Shown: one piece after another, positions 1 through 6,120 of the stretch
Layout of the letters: each line of letters starts with the position of its first letter
Numbering within the stretch: position 1 is the stretch's first letter
Origin: Propionibacterium sp.
Lineage (GTDB): Bacteria > Actinomycetota > Actinomycetes > Propionibacteriales > Propionibacteriaceae
Reading direction: 5' to 3'
Assembly (NCBI GenBank): GCA_012837465.1
Contig: DURG01000042.1
Coordinates: forward strand, 1 to 11,490
Length of the DNA stretch: 11,490 bases
Translations under genes and position numbers: made by a program
Notes under the pieces: generated by a model
Seen by the model: the letters and a program-made list of their open reading frames with translations, nothing else
The model's database searches: none
Told to the model about the DNA's origin: nothing

Positions 1-1
1 C

Positions 2-883
2 ATCTCGCTGAAGCTCGGCGTGGGCGCCGACGCCCTCAGCTACCTGGTGGACCTCGGCCTCCCCCAGCAACTCCCGGAGGTGCTGACCGCCTTCAACCGC
101 GACCCCGAGATCAAGCGCGAGGCCGTCTGGGCCGGGCCCGTCATGCGCACGGGCACCCTGTTCGCCCGACGCAAGCGGGGTCTCGTCGAGGTGAAGGACG
201 ACGGCCCCTGGGAGGAACTGGAGTACAAGCTCGCCACGCACCAGTCGATGCTCCTCGAGCTACCTGAGCTACGGGCGCTGCGCGACGACCTCGCGGCGTG
301 GCGGTTCTACGACGCGCTGCGCACCGACACGGAGGCCCCCGCCCGGCAGCCGCGGGTGGGGACCCGTACCTGGGCACTCGCCAGCGACGGCTCTGACGTG
401 GCCGCGGCGCTGCAGACCATCGTCGAGCGGGGCAAGGAGCCCATCGACGAGTTCATCCAGGACGCGTTCCCCGGCAGCAGGCTCGCGGTGACCGCCACCG
501 ATGGAATGTTCGACCTCACGTTGCAGCAGCCGGGCATGCTGCGCCCGCTCCATGCGGCGGAGTTGTCGGACGGCACCCTGCGCTACCTCATGTGGCTGGC
601 CGCGCTCCTGGCCCCCGTCCGCCCCCCGCTGATGGCGGTCAACGAGCCCGAGAACAGCCTCCATCCCACGCTCATCCCGGCGCTGGGCAGGCTCATTGCC
701 CGCGCGGCCGTCGACACTCAGGTCGTGGTGGTGACGCACTCGCAGCCGCTCGTCGACGCGCTCACCGAGGCCGTCGACGAGGACGACCTCGAACTGGTCG
801 AGTTGGAGAAGGACACCGGCGAGACGGTCGTGGCGGAGCAGGGGCTGCTGACCCGCCCCCCGTGGGAGTGGGGCCGCAGGTAG
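2..883 (+). CDS. AAA family ATPase (COG4637/RecF-like), 5' end missing
   Basis: The reading frame is open from base 2, so the gene begins upstream of the window; the GTG at 20 is only an internal codon. The 293 visible residues carry the C-terminal half of an SMC/RecF-type ATPase. Signature-like ELSDGTLRYL is at about 560-589. Walker B, with the acidic pair in NEPENSLHP, is at about 641-667. The switch histidine in VVVTHSQPLVDAL is at about 737. Walker A must lie in the missing part; relatives are about 370-400 residues long. This combination is typical of predicted ATPases of COG4637 (AAA_21). Their cellular role is mostly unknown, and I do not assign one. The protein is soluble, with no membrane segment. 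Its TAG stop (881-883) directly abuts the stop of the convergent RDD gene, so the two transcripts meet tail to tail with no spacer. Confidence 0.85.
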   Translation: MSLKLGVGADALSYLVDLGLPQQLPEVLTAFNRDPEIKREAVWAGPVMRTGTLFARRKRGLVEVKDDGPWEELEYKLATHQSMLLELPELRALRDDLAAWRFYDALRTDTEAPARQPRVGTRTWALASDGSDVAAALQTIVERGKEPIDEFIQDAFPGSRLAVTATDGMFDLTLQQPGMLRPLHAAELSDGTLRYLMWLAALLAPVRPPLMAVNEPENSLHPTLIPALGRLIARAAVDTQVVVVTHSQPLVDALTEAVDEDDLELVELEKDTGETVVAEQGLLTRPPWEWGRR

Positions 884-1306
884 CTACTTGCGATTGATGA
901 CCACGGTGCCGAGCAGCAGGTCCGTCAGCGCGCGGCGTTCCGCCCCGATGACGACGGCGGGCAGCACGAGACACTTCATCGCCGTGCGCAGGATCGCGCG
1001 CCACCAGCCGATTGGCCGGCCGTTCAGCTGGACGATGCCGATGCGGGCGATCAGCTGGCCGAAGGAGCCGCCGGCCAACGCGGTGAGGATGCTGGCCTCG
1101 ACGAAGTAGACCGCCATGATCATGAACGACCGCCACCCGCTGCCGGTCATCACCTCGGTGCCGAACAGGCCGATGGCGACCACCATGCTGGCCGCCCAGT
1201 CGCCGATCATCGCGGCGATCCGGGCGCGCCAGGACGCAAGCGACCCCCGGCCCACCTCAGGGAGGCCGAGGGTCTGCCCGGGGTAGGTCGCGGGGGTGTC
1301 AGTCAC
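884..1306 (-). CDS. RDD family membrane protein
   Basis: This is a 140-residue protein with a GTG start at 1304-1306. After about 24 polar residues comes the family motif region WRARIAAMIGDW (residues 26-37, with R27/R29 and D36). Hydrophobic segments follow at about 38-50, 60-80 and 110-122, and a C-terminal ALTDLLLGTVV stretch holds the second Asp (D129). The R-D-D pattern, the length and three or so membrane segments fit the RDD family, small inner-membrane proteins of uncertain function; some have been linked to ion transport. In Mycobacterium and Streptomyces an RDD gene lies next to glnA. Here it is about 3.4 kb away, on the opposite strand. No Shine-Dalgarno is visible; a TAGGCT box 7 nt before the GTG suggests a leaderless transcript, though read-through from the upstream sqr pair (25-bp gap) is also possible. 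Confidence 0.85.
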   Translation of the reverse strand: MTDTPATYPGQTLGLPEVGRGSLASWRARIAAMIGDWAASMVVAIGLFGTEVMTGSGWRSFMIMAVYFVEASILTALAGGSFGQLIARIGIVQLNGRPIGWWRAILRTAMKCLVLPAVVIGAERRALTDLLLGTVVINRK

Positions 1307-1313
1307 GCGCGGC

Positions 1314-1319
1314 AGCCTA
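1314..1319 (-). promoter_or_regulatory. Candidate -10 box for leaderless RDD transcript
   Basis: On the minus strand TAGGCT is followed by exactly 7 nt and then the GTG start codon, with no ribosome binding site between. This is the geometry of a TAnnnT -10 element driving a leaderless mRNA, common in actinobacteria. The same spacing occurs before the MMPL gene (TAGACT at 6275). No convincing -35 element was seen. Confidence 0.4.
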
Positions 1320-1331
1320 TCAGCGGGCTGT

Positions 1332-1499
1332 TCAGTGGTCGTGGCCCTTGATGACCATCATCATGATGTTGATGCACATCATGATGAACTTGTAGCCCTG
1401 CGTGATGGGGTTCTGGCGGTTGGCCTTCGTCCACTTCGTGGGCACGGGGGCATCGGGGTACTCGGTGATGACCGGGGACTTCTTCTGGATTTCTGTCAT
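1332..1499 (-). CDS. Small Met/His-rich protein paired with SQR
   Basis: This is a 55-residue ORF with an ATG at 1497-1499, preceded by GGAG at a suitable distance. That site overlaps the last codons of sqr; only 5 bp separate the sqr stop from this start, so translation is probably coupled. The first 35 residues are polar and proline-containing (EYPDAPVPTKW). Residues about 36-50 form a short hydrophobic stretch, GYKFIMMCINIMMMVI, with five methionines and one cysteine, ending in KGHDH. At about 15 residues it is short for a full transmembrane helix and could be an amphipathic or monotopic anchor. I do not recognise a named family. By position, I infer an accessory to the membrane-bound sulfide:quinone oxidoreductase, such as an anchor or quinone-site partner; the Met/Cys/His cluster also permits metal binding. 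The larger ORF that includes this sequence is a shadow reading backwards through sqr in another frame. Confidence 0.7.
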   Translation of the reverse strand: MTEIQKKSPVITEYPDAPVPTKWTKANRQNPITQGYKFIMMCINIMMMVIKGHDH

Positions 1500-1504
1500 G
1501 TCGA

Positions 1505-2968
1505 TCACTCCGGGATGAGCTGCCAGCCGGGCAGCGCCTTGGCCTTGTAGATGAACAGGTGGTGGAGCATGACCTTGACCCAGTGGCCGTGCAGGCCGAT
1601 CTCGCCGCGGGTTCCCTTGAAGTTGCGGCCGCCAGTCTTCGGGTACTTCTGGTAGTCCGGCACGACGGGGAACATGGTCATGGCGGCAGCGGAGCCCGAG
1701 AAGGCGCCGGTGCCCGACGAGGCGACACAGGCCGCGCCCATCTTGGCCATGGAGGCCTCCTGGGCGGCCACGGAGGCGCCCTGCTTGATGCGGTCGCGGA
1801 TGGTCATGGCGACGGTCTTGCCCATGACGCCCGACGGCATGCCGGTGCGCGGCGGGGCCGGCGCGATGACGGTGCCGTTGGGCGAGACGCGGGGCTTGGA
1901 GATCGCGTGCGGCGGGGCGAAGGCGATGCCGACGGCGAACACGTTCGGGTAGCCGGGCACCTCGTAGGTGTCGGGCCAGTCGGCGGCCTCCCACTCCTCG
2001 TAGGGCTTGGGCGTGTAGTTGGCGTCCACCTTCATGAAGCCCGACGGGGCGAACATGGTGTCGGTGATGTCGCTGCCGTCGCGGTCGAGGGCGGTGAGCC
2101 CGACGCCGCCGAACGGGGGCAGCAGCATGGCGAAGTCGAAGTCCTGCTCGTACTTCTCACCGTCGAGCGTCTCGTAGTGGATGACGCCCGGGTCGACTTT
2201 CTCGACATGCGCGCCGAGGATGGAGTGAACGCCACGCTCGGTGAAGATCGACTCGGTCCACATGCGGGAGGTCTGCTGGTACCCGCTCTGCTTGAACATC
2301 ATGCCGTCGACGCCGAAGTCGCCGAGTTCGGCCTCGTTGGTGAGGTAGATGATCTCGGCCTTGTCGCGCACTCCCGCCTCGCGGATCTCGTGCTCGACGT
2401 TGAAGGTGTACTCGAACGCGGCGCCCTCGCACGTGCACATGCCGTGGCCCATGCCGATGACGATCTTCTGCTTCTGGCCGGCCTTCAGGCGCTCGATGGT
2501 CTTGGCGAGCTCGTCGGCTGCGTGGACGGCGTGGTCCGCGGTGCAGACCGACACCGAGTTGCCGCCGTCGGGGCCCAGGCCCTGGGTCGCCTCGAAGCGG
2601 AGCTTCGGGCCGGTGGCGTTGATGAGGTAGTCGTAGGGCAGCGTGATCATCTCGCCCCTGGAATCGGCGAGGGTGGATTCCACCTCGACGGTGGGCGTCG
2701 CGTCGTCCATGGTGCCGTGCGGGCGGATGACCCTGCCATGGGCCTGCACGAAGTTGATCTTGCTGCGCTTGTAGATGGGGGCGAGGTCGAAGGTGACCTG
2801 CTTCTCGTCCATGATTCCCACCCCCACCCAGATGTTCGAGGGAATCCAGTTCCACTTCGCGTTGGGGCTCACCACGGTGATGTCGTGGGAGCGGCCCAGC
2901 ATTCGGCGCAGGTGCAGCGCGGCGGTGTGCCCCGATACTCCTGCCCCCAAGATGACGATGCGTGCCAT
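1505..2968 (-). CDS. sqr: Sulfide:quinone oxidoreductase (FAD-dependent)
   Basis: A 487-residue flavoprotein that would oxidise sulfide to sulfane sulfur or polysulfide and pass electrons to the membrane quinone pool. The N-terminal dinucleotide fold reads ARIVILGAGVSG (GxGxxG at 8-13). The INATGPKLRF strand end is at 116-125, and the second FAD-contacting segment NVFAVGIAF is at 342-350. Three cysteine positions, C142, C178 (or C180 in MCTC) and C414, match in order and spacing the three redox cysteines of characterised SQRs (Aquifex 124/156/347). This favours SQR over the related NDH-2 and flavocytochrome c subunit. No signal peptide is seen. The C-terminal helix region (HWVKVMLHHLFIYKAKALPGW, 462-482, written here as one stretch of aromatic and basic residues) could be the membrane-contacting part. 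I start at ATG 2966-2968 because GGAG lies 9 nt upstream; the GTG at 2983 overlaps that site. The gene heads an operon with the 55-residue ORF and diverges from the symporter. Confidence 0.88.
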   Translation of the reverse strand: MARIVILGAGVSGHTAALHLRRMLGRSHDITVVSPNAKWNWIPSNIWVGVGIMDEKQVTFDLAPIYKRSKINFVQAHGRVIRPHGTMDDATPTVEVESTLADSRGEMITLPYDYLINATGPKLRFEATQGLGPDGGNSVSVCTADHAVHAADELAKTIERLKAGQKQKIVIGMGHGMCTCEGAAFEYTFNVEHEIREAGVRDKAEIIYLTNEAELGDFGVDGMMFKQSGYQQTSRMWTESIFTERGVHSILGAHVEKVDPGVIHYETLDGEKYEQDFDFAMLLPPFGGVGLTALDRDGSDITDTMFAPSGFMKVDANYTPKPYEEWEAADWPDTYEVPGYPNVFAVGIAFAPPHAISKPRVSPNGTVIAPAPPRTGMPSGVMGKTVAMTIRDRIKQGASVAAQEASMAKMGAACVASSGTGAFSGSAAAMTMFPVVPDYQKYPKTGGRNFKGTRGEIGLHGHWVKVMLHHLFIYKAKALPGWQLIPE

Positions 2969-3027
2969 GAGGTGTATCTCCACGTCTTTGTAGATGGACG
3001 CGGGACTGCGCCCAACACCCTCATCGT

Positions 3028-3043
3028 ATACCCCCCAGAGTAT
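3028..3043. promoter_or_regulatory. Candidate CsoR/CstR-family operator in divergent promoter region
   Basis: The 16-bp element ATACCCCCCAGAGTAT has ATAC/GTAT outer arms and a six-C tract; 5 of 8 symmetric pairs match. CsoR, RcnR and CstR repressors recognise inverted repeats with a C/G tract flanked by TA-rich ends, and CstR controls sulfide-oxidation genes including sqr in firmicutes. The element is 60 bp before the sqr start and overlaps a plausible minus-strand -10 (TACGAT at 3023-3028), so binding there could block sqr transcription. The right half is degenerate and no repressor gene is in the window. The assignment rests on resemblance and context. Confidence 0.4.
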
Positions 3044-3114
3044 TTACGCCACTTCCCCTGCGCCGTGGGCGAACAGAGTTCCCCCGCCAGGGCACCGAAT
3101 GAGAGGGTTGCGTC

Positions 3115-3183
3115 ATGCTTCTCCTTGTCGGTCGACTCTGGGTCGATCTCTGCCGGGTCTCCGCCGGCATCTGTCAGCGCTGA
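3115..3183 (+). CDS. Putative cysteine leader peptide upstream of the symporter
   Basis: A 22-codon ORF: ATG at 3115, TGA at 3181-3183, with GAGAGGG (3101-3107) 7 nt before the start as a good ribosome binding site. The peptide contains LVGRLWVDLCRVSAGIC. This resembles the short actinobacterial leader peptides with a conserved R(L/R)HVDLCRVSS-x-C core that precede sulfur-assimilation and transporter genes, annotated as putative cis-acting leader peptides; this likeness is recalled from memory. Cys codons lie at 3151-3153 and 3172-3174. The ORF ends 44 nt before the symporter start. Its codons overlap two mutually exclusive hairpins, which suggests that ribosome speed at Cys codons sets symporter expression. 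The cysteine-responsive mechanism is inferred from mycobacterial examples. Confidence 0.65.
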   Translation: MLLLVGRLWVDLCRVSAGICQR

Positions 3184-3191
3184 CCGCTGCC
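3151..3191 (+). promoter_or_regulatory. Mutually exclusive hairpins over the leader ORF (attenuator-like)
   Basis: Hairpin A pairs TGCCGG (3151-3156) with CCGGCA (3164-3169), loop 7 nt; its left arm begins with the first Cys codon. Hairpin B is built on the perfect palindrome GTCAGCGCTGAC (3173-3184), flanked by GGCA (3166-3169) and TGCC (3188-3191) across a 3-nt mismatch on each side. It covers the second Cys codon and the stop. A and B share 3166-3169, so only one can form. There is no U tract, so control of translation or Rho-dependent termination is more likely than an intrinsic terminator. Confidence 0.45.
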
Positions 3192-3227
3192 CACCTCCCG
3201 ACGACCCCAAGCATTCAAGGAACCCCC

Positions 3228-4580
3228 ATGTCTTCAACCCTTGAGGCGCGCCCCGACGCGCCCACCCAGGAACCCCCCAAGCCCTTCTACACCCGCCTCG
3301 GCTTCCAGATCCTCGTCGGCCTCGCCGTCGGCCTGGTGCTCGGCTTCGTCGCGCTCGGCCTCGGCCCCGGCGTCGACGGCGAGCGCAACTGGCTCACCAC
3401 CCTCCTCTACGAGGTGGGCTCTGCCTACGTGAAGCTGCTCATGCTGCTGGTCGTGCCGCTCGTGGTCACCGCGGTGATCTCTTCGATCGCCCGGCTGCAG
3501 CAGGTGAGGAACGCCGCCCGCCTGGCCGTCCAGACACTCGTCTGGTTCGCGATCACCGCGCTCGCCAGCGTCGTCGTCGGCATCCTCGTCGGCCTCGCGG
3601 CCAAGCCATGGCTGACCGCCGGCGTGTCCGGCGACTCCGCCGGCGCCCCGAGCCGCCAGGGCGACTGGGCCGCCTTCCTGCTGGGGCTCATCCCCAACAA
3701 CATCTTCGGCCTCAACATCAACGCCTCCATCAACGACGCGGGCGCGGTGACCGCCAGCCCCAGCTTCTCGGTGCTGCAGATCCTGCTCATCTCGATCCTG
3801 TTCGGCATCGCCGCGGTGAAGGTCGGCGACAAGGCCGCTCCCTTCGTCGGCTTCATGGAGTCGGCCCTCGCCGTCATCCAGAAGGTCTTGTGGTGGATCA
3901 TCCGCCTCGCTCCCATCGGCACAGCGGCTCTCGTCGGGCGCGCCGTCGCGACGTATGGCTGGGCATCGCTCGCCTCACTCGGCGCCTTCGTGCTCGCGCT
4001 CTACGTTGGCCTCGCGGTGGTCTGGGCGGTTGTCTACCCCGCGGTACTGAAGTTCAACGGCCTGGACATCGCCCAGTTCTACCGCAACGTTTGGCCGGCG
4101 ATTTCACTCGGCTTCGTGACCCGTTCCTCCATGGGCACCATGCCCGTCACCGAGCAGGTGGTGGAGCGCAACCTCGGCGTGCAGCGCCAGTACGCCAGCT
4201 TCGCCGTGCCGCTGGGCGCGACGACGAAGATGGACGGCTGCGCCGCGGTCTTCCCCGCGATCGCCGCGATCTTCATCGCCCAGTTCTACGGCATCGACCT
4301 CAACGTCACGCACTACCTACTCATCGCGTTCGTCGCCGTACTCGGTTCGTCCGCCACTGCGGGCACCACCGGCGCGACGGTGATGCTCACGCTCACCCTG
4401 TCGACCCTGGGCCTGCCCCTCGAGGGCGTCGGGCTGCTGCTGGCCGTCGAGCCCATCGTCGACATGGGCCGCACCGCCCTCAACGTCACCGGCCAGGCGC
4501 TGGTGGCCGCAGTCGTCGGGAAGCGGGAGGGTGTGATGGACAAGTCCGTATACGACGCGCGTCCCCAGTTCGCCGCCTGA
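3228..4580 (+). CDS. DAACS/SDF-family symporter, cystine (TcyP-like) branch suspected
   Basis: A 450-residue secondary transporter of the dicarboxylate/amino acid:cation symporter family. The start is ATG 3228 because AAGGA lies 7 nt upstream; the in-frame codons before it are leader sequence. Hydrophobic helices begin at about residue 24. Family landmarks are the HP1 serine region GFVTRSSMGTMPVT (295-308), the TM7 motif as ATTKMDGCAAVFPA (331-344), HP2 as GSSATAGTTGA (373-383) and TM8 as VEPIVDMGRTALNVTGQ (407-423). Compared with archaeal GltPh, the substrate residues D412, R415 and T416 are kept. The sodium-site residues N310 and D405 are replaced by K334 and Q423, and D390 by E408. GCA-x-x-xPA after the TM7 motif and VEP-xx-DMGRTALNV resemble the L-cystine carriers TcyP/YdjN as I recall them. 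The cysteine leader ORF upstream fits that substrate. Dicarboxylate or aspartate uptake remains possible. The next gene, glnA, has its own promoter region. Confidence 0.85.
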   Translation: MSSTLEARPDAPTQEPPKPFYTRLGFQILVGLAVGLVLGFVALGLGPGVDGERNWLTTLLYEVGSAYVKLLMLLVVPLVVTAVISSIARLQQVRNAARLAVQTLVWFAITALASVVVGILVGLAAKPWLTAGVSGDSAGAPSRQGDWAAFLLGLIPNNIFGLNINASINDAGAVTASPSFSVLQILLISILFGIAAVKVGDKAAPFVGFMESALAVIQKVLWWIIRLAPIGTAALVGRAVATYGWASLASLGAFVLALYVGLAVVWAVVYPAVLKFNGLDIAQFYRNVWPAISLGFVTRSSMGTMPVTEQVVERNLGVQRQYASFAVPLGATTKMDGCAAVFPAIAAIFIAQFYGIDLNVTHYLLIAFVAVLGSSATAGTTGATVMLTLTLSTLGLPLEGVGLLLAVEPIVDMGRTALNVTGQALVAAVVGKREGVMDKSVYDARPQFAA

Positions 4581-4604
4581 GTCCGCGGCGGGGGCGGTGA
4601 TGCT

Positions 4605-4642
4605 GTAACAGGGCTGTTACCGACCGGCAACTGACGGGCAAA
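4605..4642 (+). promoter_or_regulatory. Candidate GlnR box upstream of glnA
   Basis: Four 5-bp half-sites lie at exact 11-bp spacing: GTAAC (4605), GTTAC (4616), GCAAC (4627) and GCAAA (4638), separated by 6 nt each. The actinobacterial nitrogen regulator GlnR binds gTnAC-n6-GaAAC repeats with this periodicity and controls glnA in Streptomyces and Mycobacterium. The first pair also forms a perfect 7-bp-arm palindrome, GTAACAGGGCTGTTAC. Later half-sites are degenerate. Confidence 0.6.
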
Positions 4643-4652
4643 GATAAGCTCG

Positions 4653-4658
4653 TAGCGT
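4653..4658 (+). promoter_or_regulatory. Candidate glnA -10 element
   Basis: TAGCGT fits the actinobacterial TAnnnT -10. CTGACG (4631-4636), 16 bp upstream, is a weak -35 partner. Transcription would start near 4665, about 28 nt before the glnA ATG, leaving room for the AAGGTG ribosome binding site at 4681. The GlnR-like half-sites lie over and upstream of the -35 position. GATAAG at 4643-4648 is an alternative. Confidence 0.35.
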
Positions 4659-4692
4659 GTGCTCGTCCAATCGAGACGTAAAGGTGACACCC

Positions 4693-6114
4693 ATGTTCCA
4701 AGGCGCAGACGACCTGCTGGCATATCTGACCGATGAGGACGTCGAAACCATCGACGTACGCTTCTGCGATCTGCCCGGTGTCATGCAGCATTTCACCGTC
4801 CCCGCGAAGGCCTTCGGGCCGGAGGTGTTCGAGGACGGCCTCGGCTTCGACGGCTCGTCGATCACCGGCTTCCAGAAGATCCACGAGTCCGACATGTCGC
4901 TCCTCCCGGATCCCACCACGGCCTTCATCGACCCGTTCCGCAAGTCGAAGACGCTCAACGTCAACTTCTTCGTGCACGACCCGTTGACCAAGGAGCCCTA
5001 CTCGCGCGACCCGCGCAACATCGCCCGCAAGGCAGAGGCGTTCATGTCATCCACCGGCATCGGTGACACCGCGTACTTCGCGCCCGAGGCCGAGTTCTAC
5101 GTATTCGACGACATCCGCTTCGACACCAACGCCCACTCGTCGTACTACCACATCGACTCAGAGGCGGGTGCTTGGAACACCGGCCGCGTCGAGGAGGGCG
5201 GCAACCGCGGCTACAAGGTCAAGCACAAGGGTGGCTACTTCCCCGTGGCCCCCGTCGACCACTTCGGCGACCTGCGTGACGACATCGTGCGACACATGGC
5301 CGAGGCCGGCCTCGACGTCGAACGTGCGCACCACGAGGTCGGCACCGCCGGGCAGGCCGAGATCAACTGGCGCTTCGACTCCCTGCTGAAGTCCGCCGAC
5401 GACGTGATGAAGTTCAAGTACCTCGTCAAGAACACCGCCTGGGAGGCTGGCAAGACCGCCACCTTCATGCCCAAGCCCATCTTCGGTGACAACGGTTCGG
5501 GCATGCACGTGCACCAGTCCATCTGGAACGAGGGCAAACCCCTGTTCTACGACGAGAACGGCTACGCCGGGCTGTCGGACCTGGCCCGCTGGTACATCGG
5601 CGGGCTGCTCAAGCACGCGCCCGCGCTGCTGGCCTTCACCAACCCGTCGGTCAACTCGTTCCACCGCCTGGTGCCCGGCTTCGAGGCCCCGGTGAACCTG
5701 GTCTACTCGCAGCGCAACCGCTCGGCGTGCATCCGCATCCCGATCACCGGGTCGAACCCCAAGGCCAAGCGCATCGAGTTCCGCTGCCCCGATCCGTCGT
5801 CGAACCCCTACCTGGCGTTCGCGGCCATGCTGCTGGCCGGGCTCGACGGCATCCAGAACCGGATCGAGCCCCTGGAGCCCATCGACAAGGACCTCTACGA
5901 GCTGCCCCCGGAGGAGCACGCGCAGGTGCCGACGGTGCCCGCCTCGCTCGGCGCCGTGCTCGACGAACTGGAGGCCGATCAGGAGTTCCTGCTGGCCGGT
6001 GACGTGTTCACCCCGGACCTGATCGAAACGTGGATCGACCTCAAGCGCGCGGAGATCCAGGCGATCGCCATGCGCCCCCACCCGCACGAGTTCGAGCTGT
6101 ACTACGCGCTCTGA
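4693..6114 (+). CDS. glnA: Glutamine synthetase, type I-beta
   Basis: A 473-residue GSI that makes glutamine from glutamate, ammonia and ATP as a cytosolic dodecamer. The N-terminus FCDLPGVMQHF (24-34), the latch/beta-grasp segment GFDGSSITGF (51-60), metal-binding AEFYVFD (133-139; E132 and E134), HEVGTAGQAEI (214-224), NGSGMHVHQS (267-276), the flap glutamate E331 in VPGFEAPVN and the substrate-binding RNRSACIRIP (341-350) are all intact. Y402 in DKDLYELPPEE is the adenylylation tyrosine, so the enzyme should be controlled by GlnE, as in other GSI-beta enzymes. The start is ATG 4693: it follows AAGGTG at 8 nt or so, and actinobacterial orthologues begin MFQ. The in-frame upstream ATG/GTG codons have no such support. 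Transcription is probably under GlnR from the upstream half-sites. It is monocistronic, followed by a repeat and stem-loop region. Confidence 0.97.
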   Translation: MFQGADDLLAYLTDEDVETIDVRFCDLPGVMQHFTVPAKAFGPEVFEDGLGFDGSSITGFQKIHESDMSLLPDPTTAFIDPFRKSKTLNVNFFVHDPLTKEPYSRDPRNIARKAEAFMSSTGIGDTAYFAPEAEFYVFDDIRFDTNAHSSYYHIDSEAGAWNTGRVEEGGNRGYKVKHKGGYFPVAPVDHFGDLRDDIVRHMAEAGLDVERAHHEVGTAGQAEINWRFDSLLKSADDVMKFKYLVKNTAWEAGKTATFMPKPIFGDNGSGMHVHQSIWNEGKPLFYDENGYAGLSDLARWYIGGLLKHAPALLAFTNPSVNSFHRLVPGFEAPVNLVYSQRNRSACIRIPITGSNPKAKRIEFRCPDPSSNPYLAFAAMLLAGLDGIQNRIEPLEPIDKDLYELPPEEHAQVPTVPASLGAVLDELEADQEFLLAGDVFTPDLIETWIDLKRAEIQAIAMRPHPHEFELYYAL

Positions 6115-6120
6115 CATTCA

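Noticed and set aside
1345..1395. ATG/CAT-rich repetitive stretch, possible tandem repeat
   Set aside because: It is explained by Met, Ile and His codons of the small protein and has no regular period.
1332..1994. 220-codon minus-strand ORF containing the small protein
   Set aside because: The first 165 codons are an alternative frame inside sqr; only the last 55 codons, starting at the ATG with GGAG, look genuine.
2994..3227. N-terminal extension of the symporter from 2994
   Set aside because: It has no ribosome binding site, its residues are unlike any transporter N-terminus, and it would overwrite the leader ORF; ATG 3228 has AAGGA at the right distance.
1559..3244. 561-codon plus-strand ORF opposite sqr
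   Set aside because: It is antisense to a well-supported flavoprotein, its translation is low-complexity Gly/Val/His/Arg-rich, and it has no recognisable domain; this is a GC-rich shadow frame.
4657..4692. Upstream GTG start for glnA adding 12 residues
   Set aside because: Orthologues start at MFQ, the ribosome binding site fits ATG 4693, and the candidate -10 box overlaps the upstream codon.
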